The position numbers and the translations under genes are program-made. A stretch of DNA of 64,000 nt from NCBI GenBank assembly GCA_973895155.1, contig OZ316898.1:3286001-3350000 (forward strand). Direction: 5' to 3'. The notes under the pieces were generated by a model, which did not search any database, was not told where the DNA came from, and saw only the letters and a list, made by a program, of their open reading frames with translations. Below are positions 1-11,800 of this stretch, piece after piece. Positions within the stretch are counted from its first letter, which is position 1. Every line of letters begins with the position of its first letter. Source of the DNA: Marsupella aquatica (Eukaryota; Marchantiophyta).

Positions 1-900
1 CTTCATCGGCCAACATGAATGAACAAACGAGAAGGTACGGCTAAACCTAAACTGCGGGCTCAAGCATACAGCACTGGTTCCTCGAGACAGTCCGGGCCAT
101 CAGTACTCCAAGGGCAAAGCACTGGTTCCTCGAGACAGTCCGGGCCATCAGTACTCCAAGGTCAAGGCTAATGATCATCACGGATTGCAGTTGCAAATAC
201 CCATAATATACCACTCTTATCATATACTTCGACTTAGAGAGCACTCAGAATTCGAGATGGAGTTCTCACAGACCTAAGCCTCGAAACCTGCTAGGTTTAT
301 CATCATCGTGCTCACTAGACACAACAAGCGAGCTGAGACCGAAAACACGTAGCAGAAGCAAGACCTCAAGGAAACCCACAACGGGGACTGGCCTCATCAA
401 GCTCGAAAATTTCCAGACGTCACGAAATCCACCATTTGAGCTGTTCTCCGGGAGGGAAAGAGCCGAAAGAGATACAGCCCCACCCTGAACTACAACGGAG
501 GGAAACCAGACAGACCTCGTAACAACAAACAACCACAAACAAATTGCTCACATCTGTAACAACCCAACTGATCGTCCTGCAACGCCAAATCCTGTATGCT
601 AGATAAACCCGCTCGCCCTCCAGTCCAGTTCCTGGTGAACTGCCACATAGACAACACCGGCTGCGAAGAGAGGCACCTCAGAATCACAATGAAGTAAGCA
701 GAGGAGTCTGGAAACTGGAGAACGCAAGATTCAGAAGCCTCCGAGACAGAATCGTGAACCGCAGAGACTACACGAAATTTCTCCCATTGAAAAAGAGCAT
801 TCTTCGAGCGAGGATCCCCCCGGATAGAAAAACTTGAGAATTGCGTGAGGATTCCATACAGGAGACACTGCTTCTCAATGGGATCATGGGAAGTTTATAC
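1..900. other. Unassigned left edge, possible leftward gene
   Basis: No protein family is recognisable here. Several open frames of 65 to 90 codons lie on the minus strand, and none resembles a known domain. Because telo-box motifs at 952-985 would make a typical plant promoter for leftward transcription, this stretch may be the 5' part of a minus-strand gene that continues past the window edge. The first ATG on that strand after the motifs is at 887, and it opens only 39 codons, rich in arginine and serine. That is inference. The only structure directly visible is the 48-bp tandem duplication. Confidence 0.3.
70..165. repeat. 48-bp tandem duplication, two copies
   Basis: Copies at 70-117 and 118-165 differ at one base of 48. 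The length is a multiple of three, so a minus-strand frame reads it as a 16-residue direct repeat (core VLMARTVSRNQC). The near identity points to a recent duplication. Confidence 0.95.
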
Positions 901-945
901 TTAATTCCTGAAACGCAGGGGAGCGTTGAAAGTGAATGTAGTGCG

Positions 946-990
946 GCGCTAGGGTTTAGGGTTTAGGTAGCTTCTCACCGGGCTTAGGGT
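946..990 (-). promoter_or_regulatory. Telo-box cluster (AAACCCTA motifs)
   Basis: The + strand reads CTAGGGTTTAGGGTTTAGG, then TTAGGGTTTGG a few bases later. These are plant telomere-like telo-box motifs, common in promoters and leaders of translation-related genes. On the minus strand they read AAACCCTAAACCCTAG, the usual orientation, followed by pyrimidine-rich leader-like sequence. Family knowledge plus position suggest a leftward promoter. No transcript is proven. Confidence 0.45.
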
Positions 991-1016
991 TTGGTAGCTT
1001 TTCTTCTCCGGACCCT

Positions 1017-1545
1017 TTGGTTTGGCCATATGGACCCCCAAGTATATATATCAAGACCCCAGTGAGTATATATTACACTGCCAATAAACAAAAGGCAGCC
1101 ATATGGACCCAAGTATATATAGCATTGCCAGAAAAACAAAAGACTCCCAGAAATGATCCTTTAATTAGGCAAAAGACCCAATCAAAGGGAAATAACAAAA
1201 AAGCCTAAAAGGCCAGGGAGAGAGAACAAAGGCCCACCACAAAAGCTGCAAATCTCCACCCAAAACACTAAGCATAACAAACTGTAGAGTTTGGTATTAA
1301 TGGCTCTTGGGTGAACTGCATGGGAGAGTCAAGCAAGGCTCTAAAATAGACAGCCTCACCCCTACAATGAATGGTGAATGCCTGAGCTCTCTGCAACCCA
1401 ATAGACACCCTTGTCTAAAAATAGGCAGTAGGACTTTGAGAGGGTTTCATGGAAACGTACCTAGAAGGATTTACCCCCACTCCCAGCTCCATAATTATCC
1501 AAGCTTATTTGAACATCTCTTTTTTACTAGGGTCCCGTAACATTA
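1017..1545 (-). repeat. Dispersed repeat family A, copy 1 (minus orientation)
   Basis: This diverged copy shares an ordered set of motifs with the copies at 19.54-19.92, 32.52-32.85 and 51.69-52.08 kb. The motifs include a block around GAGAGTCAAGCAAGG (compare AAGAGGGTCAAGCAATGG at 19.8 kb) and a block around GAATGCCTGAGC shared with the 52-kb copy. No intact reading frame remains. Two related segments here are 1.1 kb or less apart in opposite orientations (see 1620-1915). A non-LTR retrotransposon 3' end is the likeliest origin, but that is inference. Confidence 0.5.
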
Positions 1546-1619
1546 CAGTCCAACTGTGATAAGTGCAATGTGTAGAAGTGTATTCCACAGCTAAATGCAG
1601 ACTGACCCTTTCTCTCTTT

Positions 1620-1915
1620 TGGCTCTTTGGTCATCCTGAGGTTTCTCACTTGCATGCGCACCACCCCCCCCCCCCCCCAACCTTTTTTTGGGTCTCCTTC
1701 CTTTGGGATCATGTCTCCCATTTGGGCACTTTTTATTCTTTGGCAGTTCAACTTATATTTTTTCCCTTGCGGTTTCATGTATCTCCTCATCATCCCCTGC
1801 TTGTCCTCCAGGGTGTGGGTTTCATGTGGATTCATGTCATCCACTCTTTTTGGTCATACATGTTGGTTACATTTGGTGCCTTGTCACCTTCTCTTTCAAA
1901 AAAAAATATTATATT
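1620..1915 (+). repeat. Dispersed repeat family A, copy 2 (plus orientation)
   Basis: It contains TTGGGATCATGTCTCCCATT followed by TGGGCAC, the family hallmark. The same block appears reversed at about 19.63, 32.58 and 51.74 kb. It follows a poly-C tract at 1662-1678 and ends in an A-rich run near 1897-1910, as expected of a retroposed 3' tail. The open frames across it are short and look incidental. Confidence 0.5.
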
Positions 1916-1974
1916 CTCACTACACAATTGTGATGTGAACCTACTGTTCAAGCCTAAGTTCTAAGTGACGCCTC

Positions 1975-2870
1975 TAGATCATGACGCTGGGGGTGTAACT
2001 GAAGCTAGGGGTGCCCATCTAAAATGGGGATTGGGAAAATGGGGATCGGAGGCAGGTGAAGTCTGAAAATTGGGCACCCTGCAAGGATTCACTGGATACC
2101 AGTTGAACCTATTTGTTGAGAAGGCAAAGGCCTTGAAAATAGGTTCCCTTGAATACAGTCACGCTAGTTTAAGTATCTTGCCATTGAGCCCTCTAGTTGC
2201 ACTAGTTCTCTCCTTTTTGGGAGCTATTAACTCTCCTTTTGGGAGCTATTGAGAACTCACCGTTTGGGAGCGAATTGAGAAGGTCTGGAGTCTGGACAGC
2301 AGCTGCAGATTGATTGCCTGTCGTGGCTGAATGCCTACCCACCTGCCTTCTGTCGCCTCTGCTTGGGGGTTGTTTTGCTTTCAAGCTTGGAATGCAGAGC
2401 GGATCTTACGGGAGCTGCTAGGGGACCTACCACCTTATCCTTGCCCATCTCACACCAACCCCCAGACATTCCCAGAGAGAAACACATCACCCACAAAGTT
2501 GATGATGACAAACCTATCATGGATGTCATCTGTGGTGCTCCTCGTCTACTGATCAGCGCAGCTCAGCTCACCAGAGACTGGCCAGGTTATACGAGCAACA
2601 AACAACACATTTACTCTGGTTCTCCACCTCTCCATTGCTTGGTTACATGCTGCTAACATTAACAGGTCAACGACGACAAGTCAGGAGCAGCAAATTGCCG
2701 TCGGCATTCACACAGATGAACATCTGAAGCAGAGCTGATGTACAGATTTGGAGCTCGGCAACTTTCGGTTTCACGTAGCTGGCCAAATCAATTGAATTTG
2801 GAATCGCAGACGAAGAGAAGAGAGTGTGGATTGGAAGTGGAAAGAAAGGGTAGCGTCGTAGTTTTTTGCA
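1975..2870. other. Intergenic and 5' leader of the LQY1-like gene
   Basis: A short tandem repeat lies at 2213-2270, with three variants of TTTTGGGAGCTATT. The last 150 to 200 bases before 2871 probably form the 5' untranslated leader of the next gene. No TATA box stands out, and no gene is seen here. Confidence 0.4.
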
Positions 2871-4311
2871 ATGGGGTGCCCAGCCGGATTACAGCTGGGT
2901 TTGCCGCCCTGCATTGGATATGGCTCAAGAATTGAGTCATTGCTGTCATCTTCATCACCGGCATCATTATCATCATCGTCGTCACTAGTAGCACAAAAGC
3001 TATCATTATGTCCAAGGAGCAAAAGAAGAAGAGGGCGATTAGTTTGTAAAAGTAGCATCAGCGGCGATAGCTTGCTGGACATTTGTAGAAGCATTGTTCT
3101 CGCGGATATGGAGCCTTCGTCAATGCAAACCGTCATTCTCACTGCTGGTGTTCTGACGGCAACGGGTGTCTCTCTGTTTTTCGGACTCAAGGTGGGAATT
3201 CTTTGGTTTTGTCTCAGATACAGGGCAATATGATTTGACTGCACTCAGTTTAAGACATCTAGAAAGTTGAGGCATAGAATTTTCTCTGATTAAATTAGAA
3301 ACGGAGTGGCATCCCCTACCCTTCTGAATATCAGTCGAAATTGGCGACAGACGCATTTGGTAATTGTAAGTTTGCAATTCTAATGAGCATTGGAAGTTAC
3401 TGTCCTTAATGCAAAGCTTGTTTGTATTGAAAGGTTTTCCCCTTTCACCTACGTTATGTGAAGCCCAGTGCATGCCATGTCTGTTGGTGTTAAGCAAGAC
3501 TATTCACGAGCTATGACTATCTCAGCCTTCAACCCAAACAGAGAGAGAACCATAAGAAATGGCTGTGACAGTCTAGAGGCAAGGAATGGGATGAGCGCAG
3601 GTGATTCTTTAATAATTGGTCCTGTTGTAAATCTGATTGTAAAGGACGAGAATTAGCATTCCTGGCGTTGTGAAGGGTCAGTGGGCTGCTAGCGAGCAAC
3701 CGTCTCAATGGAAAGAAAGACGTGGAGACAAATTTGAAATAGGTTTCACATTGATTGGCTCCTGCAGGGGGATCCTGTGCTCTGTGTGAGGTGTGGAGGA
3801 AATGGTGAGGAACCCTCTCCTATTGTCTTGAGCCTCAATATGGTTTGGTGACGACAATGAAAGTCTCATGCTCATGGAAGAAGGCACTTTTTTCACAGGG
3901 GGCACGAAATGCGTATTTTGCAGCGACGGAAAAATGAAGACGGAGAAAGGTCTTGTGGATTGCAAGGTCTGCAGGGGTGCAGGTGAGCGTCCTGTTCCAG
4001 TATACCAGATTTTGGTTACTTTGGCCATTATTTTTAAACTTTTGAACTAGCTGGCCGAAGTCAAGGTATGATACAATGACGAGGTCAGGTTTGTCAGCTC
4101 ACTTCTGGTAGCATCCTCATATCTGCGGAAGCTAGTTATGGGGAAGCTATGTGCGTTGGTAAGCAAGGCATTCCCAGCTCTGGATGACCTAATTTAGCTC
4201 TGGAGCAAGTAATTGGTCAATGCTGCACCTTCGTGACTACCATCATGGCAATGTACAGGATTAATCATGTGCAAGAATTGTAAAGGATCAGGCTATTCAA
4301 CGCGACTTTGA
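2871..4311 (+). CDS. LQY1: Plastid DnaJ-type zinc-finger protein, LQY1-like
   Basis: Four exons join cleanly with GT-AG introns: 2871-3191, 3768-3804, 3899-3982 and 4259-4311, giving 164 aa. Residues 1-60 are rich in Ser, Leu and Arg and poor in acids, like a chloroplast transit peptide. Residues 86-106 form one hydrophobic membrane segment. The C-terminal half is a DnaJ-type zinc finger with four CxxC pairs (C113/C116, C124/C127, C141/C144, C152/C155) and no J domain. One membrane segment plus this finger and a GSGYSxRL-type end is the layout of LOW QUANTUM YIELD OF PSII 1, a thylakoid protein-disulfide isomerase that helps photosystem II repair. Arabidopsis LQY1 is of similar length (about 154 aa). 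BSD2 and PSA2 share the finger but lack this arrangement, so the family call is firm and the exact ortholog less so. Exon 2 is very small (37 bp). Confidence 0.85.
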
Positions 4312-7255
4312 GTTTCATGGATCCTATGGTGGAGCGACCACCAGGTTAGATTTTCAGGACAAGGTTCCCTCTCCAGACCTTCTCAATGGCTTGATGCAAG
4401 ATTTTTTTTTTTAAATAAGAGTTGTTCAGCGTAAGACTTGACACTTGTTCAAGGTAATAAACTGAAACGGGATTGCGAAGGGTGTGTTTTGTGTAGCCCT
4501 GAAGACTTCCGTTACGAGTTCTTGAGGAGCCTTACTCAACTAACTTCTGAAGTTCAGCTAAGGGTTGATACGATGGTTTCACGGAATCTTGTAATAGCGG
4601 AACAGTTGAAAGACACATACAGTTATTGGTATCTTTCGTATACAGTATTTTGCACCTTTTGGGCTGAACAAAATCCAAGGTTTTCAATCTCTAGCCTCAC
4701 TTGGTATTGAACTCTCAATCTATTGCACGGTAATACTGGTGAAAGATTCGAATAAAAAGAGTGTCCTCGTTGAACAAGAAGCAAAGACGTCATAATGACC
4801 TAGAGGTTGAGGGGATCACTTTTTGGCAGTTACAATTTCTGGAAAGGAGTGCAAAAGGGCAAGGTATTGATGAGGTTTTAGATCTAGAAGTTCCTTGAGA
4901 GTTGCCTGAGATTCCGGGATAACTGAAATTATTATGTTTGATATCTGTGCAGAACGGCGGGATTGAATTCATTGCTTTGATGGGGTTTTGAACCACAATC
5001 ACAGCTTCATACTTGTTTTGTAGATATGTTCATCAGAGAGAATGAAGCAGTCGCAGATCTCTCGACGGCCTGTTAGACCATGCAAGTCCACCACCAAGTG
5101 TGTATTTTCTATTCCACATTTGGGACCTCAGTTTGCGGTACACTCTTTTGCTGCAGTTTATCAGGTGTAGAATGTAACCCCTCTCTCATCTGACAAATGA
5201 AAGCTTTAATACAGCAGCCATAATGAATCATCGTTTCTAGAAGATAAAAGCGTTCCGATGTACTTTGCTTGTCGTCTAAGCTGATTTCCAAGACTGCTGT
5301 CACATCCGATCATGGCCAGAAGCCTTATCTCAGCTTTCAACCCAGCTCGTTGTGATGAATTTTGATTTACAGACTTTCAATTGGTGTAACCCCAGGTGAA
5401 AAGTTGGAGGCACGAAGTCTACTAAAAAATGGAATACATTGAGATCCTGTTGACCCAGGTCGTCCAGTTCTACTCATTACTTAATTGGGGTTTGACAGCT
5501 GGTTGTTGGTATCATGCCCAGTTAATGAAATATTTATGATAGGCCGTATATCTCTCAATGTGATAGCATTTGCTGTAACGCAAAATCAGATGAGTTTGCT
5601 CTCCCAACCGGAAGCAGATGGGCAAGGAGTACCGGAAGTCGCAAGATTTTCCAATGCAAACCTCTCCTGCATAGTTACTCCTGTGACTCCTAAGTAATAA
5701 CCACGACAAGGTACAATACTAACGGGGTGGTTACCGACGTCATAATATCACCCAACCATAGCTGCAAATTCCTTAGGTCACGGTCCAGGAAATAAAAAGG
5801 CTGACCTGAGGAAATAAAAAGGCCGACAATGAATCCACCACGCGCGAAGGACGAAATGATGCTCAGTACTCCCATAATTGTTTCGGTGTGCTGTGACTGT
5901 GACTTTGACTGACTGTGAAAAATGTCACCCATGCCCGAGTTGGCTTGATCCTGTGCTGGGAGATCCCTCTAGCCATAGTAAGCCCCATACGATTGATGTT
6001 CTAGTTCATAAAAATTATAGGTTACGCCATTCAGTCACATTTGTATGAACTAGAGCAGTAAAAAGTAGTTCAGCGCCAGTAACGATGGAAATTGTAGTAC
6101 AATAGCTGACGTGACCTGCTCCTCTAACCCTCTCCCGTTTCATAAAATACCACGTAGAAAGGAGTGGGTCGTTCTCCACAAAGTCTGTGGACTAGTGAGA
6201 TTGAACTAAGGATGACAATTCCTAGAAAGACTGTGGATAAAGGACACTTGAACTCTTGGTCCATACGAGGATCGACTTCAGCACAGGTGCCTCTCCTGAA
6301 AAACCATGTGATTGTGTTCGTCCCTGTTTCTCTTTGTCTCCTACCTCCCTGTGTTAGCAACACTACTTTGGCACATGCTGGCTCCGTTCGGTGCAAAAAT
6401 CTCTCCCTCCCTGCCATTCTAAATCAGTGAGTGGGAGAAGAGTCACCTTGTGATCAAAATATCTCTCTTTCTCTGGCTACTCTCCATCGTGTTTGATGAG
6501 AGTCACTCGACCGGAGAAGGAGACGTCTTTGTTAGACCAGGAAGCTACCATTTTTCCAACCTTGGAATTTCTGAAGGGTGGTAGAAAAGACATTGTCTGA
6601 TCACAGCGAAAACACTCAAAATGACTCTCAAAAACACGAATCTGGCTGATTGAATTCACTCGTTCAGCTCTTCCAGCTTGGAATCGGATCTCTTTCCCTC
6701 TCCCACATGAGTCAAGTTCTAGCTACTCGATCGCAGCAGCTGGCTTTTCGAGTGATAAACTCTCCCCCTGTCGAAGAGACTCACTCAACAAGAAGATGCC
6801 CAAAATGACCCATTAAAGCATCTTCTTGCATCCTCTTGCCATCCCCAACAACAACAGTAACCAAAATGATAACATAATTATTTGCAACAATAACCACCTA
6901 ACCAATATAATGAGACTCACTCACCCACAAACATAAATTCATTGATGACATAGTCAGAAAGACAACATTTCCTTACAACATACTGCCGGCACAATCATCA
7001 CTTGCAATTCATTGTCTCACCTCAACATTCTTGTTCCATTCACTAACATTGATACACTAACAACAACATGCCCCAACATTGACATGCAACATACAGCGGG
7101 CACACAGACATTGAACTAATCAACACAAGTCATGGTCTTCTATTCTTCTACCCATATTCTGCACACTTTCAAATCTATCCCTCAACTATATTCCACACAC
7201 TAAAGTTGCACACTTGATAACATACTTGTGACAACACCATGATCACACCAACTCC
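4312..7255. other. Intergenic region, no gene recognised
   Basis: The first few hundred bases are probably the 3' UTR of the preceding gene. The rest has only short incidental frames. A 21-bp tandem pair (GGAAATAAAAAGGC) lies at about 5788-5826. From about 6840 the sequence becomes rich in CAACA and ACAAC runs. I see no domain, RNA gene or intact mobile element. Confidence 0.5.
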
Positions 7256-7340
7256 ATGGAACAACAATATGGTCACAATGGCAACATGGTCTCAATGACA
7301 ACATGACCGCAATGACAACATGGTAGCAACAAGGACTGTA
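7256..7340. repeat. Short degenerate tandem repeat, 17-19 bp unit
   Basis: Four or five variants of CAACATGGTCNCAATGA follow each other, and a weaker echo appears at about 7527-7590. The unit is simple and degenerate. Confidence 0.7.
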
Positions 7341-7379
7341 TTATTGCAATGACAACTATGCAAATAAATGTACTTAGTA

Positions 7380-8510
7380 TTGGACTTGTTATATGTATAA
7401 GTTGCTTAAGTCCCTAATAGTTTTGTGCCCAAGCTTTTATTCTTCAACTTTGTTTTGCACACTAAACTTGCACACTTGACAACATAATCCTGATGACACC
7501 ACAACCCCAACAACTGCATGGATGCAACTTACAACAATATGGTTGCACTGACCCTATGGTCTCAAAGACAACATGGCCGCAACAACCACAATGACAATCA
7601 TGCACAAACATGGGAACAGTTAATTATATAAGTGCTTAACCTAATGATTATTTGTCGACCAGGTGTTGCCTAAGTATTTAGTAAAAACTTTTTCATAATT
7701 GTCTCTCAACCCTATTGGTCTTCTTTCGTCACCTTTTTGGGACTAAATATTGCACTGTTGTGGAATTCTATAAGTACGTAAGCTGATACAGTGAGTCCCT
7801 AATAATTATGTGCCCTACTAGCTTTTGCCAGTTCTTTATTTTTGAAACTTTTTTATAGTTGGCCTAGTGGTCTTCTTTCCTCATCGTTGGGGAGTGCAGA
7901 AACCTATAGCTGTTTAATCTAGTCTAGTGACTATATAAGTTGCTTAGGTCCCTAATAATCATGGCCCGTCCTAGCTTTTGCCTAATCTTCATTGATTTTT
8001 ATCTCTATAGTTCGCCTGTTCGTCTTCTTCCTCACCTTTGGGGAGTGTGGAATCCTATAGTTGTTTAACCTAGTGCAATATATAATTAAGTTGCTTAAGT
8101 CCCTAATAATCATGTGCCCTCCAAGCTTTTGCCTACTCTTTATTTAATTTTTATCTCTTCAGTTATCCTATTGGACTTCTTCCTCACCTTTGGATAGTGC
8201 TATACTTGTTTAAACTAGTGCAGTATATAATTAAGTTGCTTTAAGTCCCTAATAATCATGTGCCCTCCTAGCCTTTTGCCTACTCTTAATTTAATTATTT
8301 TTTCGTTCTCTTCAGTTATCCTATTGTGCTTCTTCCTCACCTTTGGATAGAGCTATACTTGTTTAAACTAGTGCAGTATATAATTAAGTTGCTTTACGTC
8401 CCTAATAATCATGTGCCCTCCGAGCCTTTAGCCCACTCTTAATTTAATTTAATTTTTTCCGTTTTCATACTTAGCCGATTGGTCTTCTTTCTTCACCTTT
8501 AGCGAAACTC
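7380..8510. repeat. Tandem array of about 150-bp units upstream of PTEN2
   Basis: The anchor GTCCCTAATAATCATGTGCC starts at 7795, 7948, 8099, 8245 and 8398 with small changes, a period of 146 to 153 bp. Older, more diverged units extend left to about 7405. Each unit carries an AT-rich TATATAATTAAGTTGCTT block, a GTGCCCTCC/AGCTTTTGCC block and a CTTCTTCCTCACCTTTGG block. The youngest copies are nearest the gene. The array ends about 340 bp before the PTEN2 start codon, so it may overlap the promoter. Confidence 0.9.
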
Positions 8511-8579
8511 ATCTCCTCGTTTCGATGTTTCTTTGCCAAATAGTGTTCGGCTTCTTTCACGGAGACTGCCAATTGTGTC

Positions 8580-8612
8580 CTCTCCTCTCCCCTCCTCTCC
8601 TCTCCTGTAGGT
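8580..8612 (+). promoter_or_regulatory. Polypyrimidine tract with AG, possible leader-intron acceptor
   Basis: The run TCCTCTCCTCTCCCCTCCTC continues as pyrimidines and ends in CTGTAG followed by GTCAGC. This is a textbook 3' splice site and could end an intron in the PTEN2 5' UTR. The donor cannot be placed with confidence. It could instead be a CT-rich core promoter element. Confidence 0.35.
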
Positions 8613-8849
8613 CAGCATGGAATTGCCACGCACAAGAAGATTGCAAATACACGAACTCCTCTCACAGTTCTCAGGAAAATGCAGGGGCCCAACAGAAGAT
8701 CGCGACGGAGGAGGAGGTGTCGAGGTTTTCCCTGAATGACGTGATCCCGTTTAGAGCTTCGAGCTTCGAGCTTCGAGAAGCGAGTGAGTGAAGTTTTAGT
8801 TTCCTTGAATTCCCTGTTTTCATCGCTTGAGAGTCGTGGAGAAACCGTC

Positions 8850-11800
8850 ATGGACGAAGGATCGGGCAATCTGTCAAGCTCCTATGCCCCTTTGCTAAAC
8901 CCCAGCTCAGACACCGGCACGAGATCGAGGGACGCGTCAGATCCTCCAGCTCGGCCCACTAGCGGATCTTGGAGCTTCAGATCCAATTCTTTGCCCAAGC
9001 CTTCTTCCTCCAGTGACACATCGACGAGTTCTGGCAAAGGGCCTGCTGCCTGGGCGAAGAACCTCCAATCCTGGACGTCTTCGTCGAGGGATTCACCGAG
9101 TTCAGGAAGTGGATCGAAGTCAAGCTTCAGCAACCTGTTCGGGAACATCGGCTTCAACAAGCAGACCACGGTTAAGATCCCAGTTGTGGATGGCCCATTT
9201 GAGAGTACCTCAGCTCCGACGTCGCCTCTTGCGGACAACGGTCCCTTGAACTCAATAAAGACCGGTTTCTTGACTGGCTCTAGAAATGCCGTTAAAGCAG
9301 TACAAACGAAGGCGCGGCATATGGTGTCTCAAAACAAGCGAAGGTATCAGGTAAATCCTCTAGTAGTTTGGAGTAGATTGCTTCGTCGCTCGTTCCTGGT
9401 TCAGTCTGCATCAGTCCATCGTGATGGCCTATTGTTCAACATATGTAACGTGCGGGAAACCCTATCTGAAAAAAGAGCCTTCGATTGCTAAGGTCAAAAT
9501 GGACATGCGGACCGTCGTCTAAAGTAATCCTTTGGTGCTGTGCCAGGAAGGAGGTTTTGATCTGGATCTGTCTTACATAACGGAGAATATCATCGCCATG
9601 GGCTTTCCAGCAGGGGATATGAGTTCTGGTTTTTTTGGATACGTTGAGGTACAATTGATTCCGATCATCTGCTTATTGTGTATTGTGTGTGTGACAATCA
9701 TGGCGCCAGTGATCTCTGTCATCTTGAATTGGACATAAGGACATTTTGAGGGAGACTGGATAGCGATCTGGTAATTTCACCCTATTTCCCCCAAGTCAGT
9801 ATAGTTCACGCATTCTTTTTCCCCTTTTGGATAACACAGATCACAGACATCCTGTGTGGCATTTTACAGGGTTTCTACCGAAATCATATGGAAGAAGTCA
9901 TCAAATTCTTTGAAACGCAGCACAAGGTACAAGTCTATTTCATAGGTATGCAAAGAAAAAAATCAAGCAGAGAGGGGAGTAAGAGTTTAGCAGAAGCTCA
10001 TTAGACTTGTGAAGGTGCTGGCATCTGAAAAAATGCAAGAAACCAACGACAAGATGCCGTAAAGAATTTTCTTTCTTGAGTGACCTGATCCCGTATATAT
10101 TCATTAGCAGGGGACCTTTGGTCAGTCTCAGGTATGTCATCGTTATCTACGACCCTCCAGTTGCGTAATAAAAAACTGTGAGCTGATCTTGGCATTGAAC
10201 TATATGTAGGGCAAGTATAAGGTTTACAATCTCTGCTCAGAGCGGCTCTACGACGCAGCCTTGTTTGAAGGGAAGGTGAATACCGCAATTACCCTGTTTA
10301 ATTCCGTTTTCAGTGTTCGCAATAATGTTGCATCCAACGCCCTTATTTATGGTAACCTTCACTTCCCACACTAGACTCGAAACTGGAGCTCACTGACTTG
10401 TTTTAAAACAGGTGGCCTGTTTCCCGTTCGATGATCACAACTGCCCACAACTGCAGCTAATTTCAGCATTTTGCCAAAGTGCTTATTCTTGGCTGAAAGG
10501 AGATCTTGAAAACGTGGTCGTTGTTCACTGCAAAGCTGGAATGGCCAGAACTGGCCTCATGATATCTTGTCTTCTTCTTTACCTGAAGGTACTTCAATAG
10601 TCTTTCATCTTGTTCGGAGAGCAAATTCCTGTGGATCGTTGTCGTATCATAGAACTGGTTCATCGAACGTGCTTTGTTGATGGTTGCTTGTTGGGTTTCC
10701 CGTGTGTAGTTCTTCCCAACTTGTGAGGAGTCTATTGCATATTACAACCAAAAGCGCTGCGTTGATGGCAAAGGTCTTGTTCTTCCAAGTCAGCTGGTAT
10801 GTGTCAATTTACCTGACTGCCTCTGACTAATAGCGCATTATGGCCAATATTATTTATGTTGGCTCTTGTGTTAATTTAGTCTAACTTGTTAGAAGAAGCA
10901 ATCTGACAATGCAGCTTTTCCAGGTAGTAATTCTAATAACTTGGGTACTTCAATCGTGTTTTAAAATATCTGTAAGAAATAGTATCACCCAAAAGAAAGT
11001 AATCCGGATTGTGATATGCAATCACTTCTTCATTTTCAAGGTGGCATTTGGAAGGCATCTCACAAATGATTATAGATCACGAACTTTTGTCTCGCCTACT
11101 TGTTAGTAATGGCTTGTTTGCGAGTCGTAATTAGCTTCTCACCAATATGTTAGTCCTTAGCTGTATCCTGGAATTCCGTGATTCTTTCTCTGAGTAGAGT
11201 ATGTTGTCATCATTGGGTACACTTCACGCTTCAAGTGCGTAAGAAATGACGTTATAAATCTTTTTGGCAGCGTTATGTCAAGTACTTCGAACGAGTTCTG
11301 AGGGAATTTGACGGAGAAACTCCCAAAGGCCGGAAGTAAGTAAACTTTTACACTAAAACGCTTATGGAGGTCCAATGGAAGGTTTTTCACTGTCGCAAAA
11401 ACTGCAACGCGTGCTCTTTGGGCGATTGATTTTAATGTTGTCCGTGAATATCGATGAGTCAGTGCCGTTTGCTGCTTGAAAGAATTGCTTTTAAAGGTAC
11501 ATATTTAGACGCCAATGGCTGGTCTTTGTATTTTCATTCCGATCTTGCGAATCATTTATTGACCATGGGCACTGCAGATGTATATTAAGAGGAATTCGCC
11601 TCCATAGATGTCCTTATTGGATACGCCCTGGGATAATTGTCTCCGATCACAATGGTATAGGTCTGAACCGACTACTTTTAGTGATATTTTGGTCCTGATA
11701 ATGATTATAACTGTTTTAAGAGATGCAGATCGTCGTTTATATAGACAATGCAGAGAATCTGATGGTTTACTCTTTGAACAGGTGTTTTGTTCTCAACCAA

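Noticed and set aside
945-985. TTTAGGG motifs considered as an interstitial telomere repeat
   Set aside because: Only two or three units, interrupted. Telo-box promoter motifs are the simpler reading.
2771-3244. 157-codon minus-strand frame over the LQY1-like first exon
   Set aside because: It is the antisense shadow of the Ser-rich coding exon on the + strand, whose exons join to a clear zinc-finger protein.
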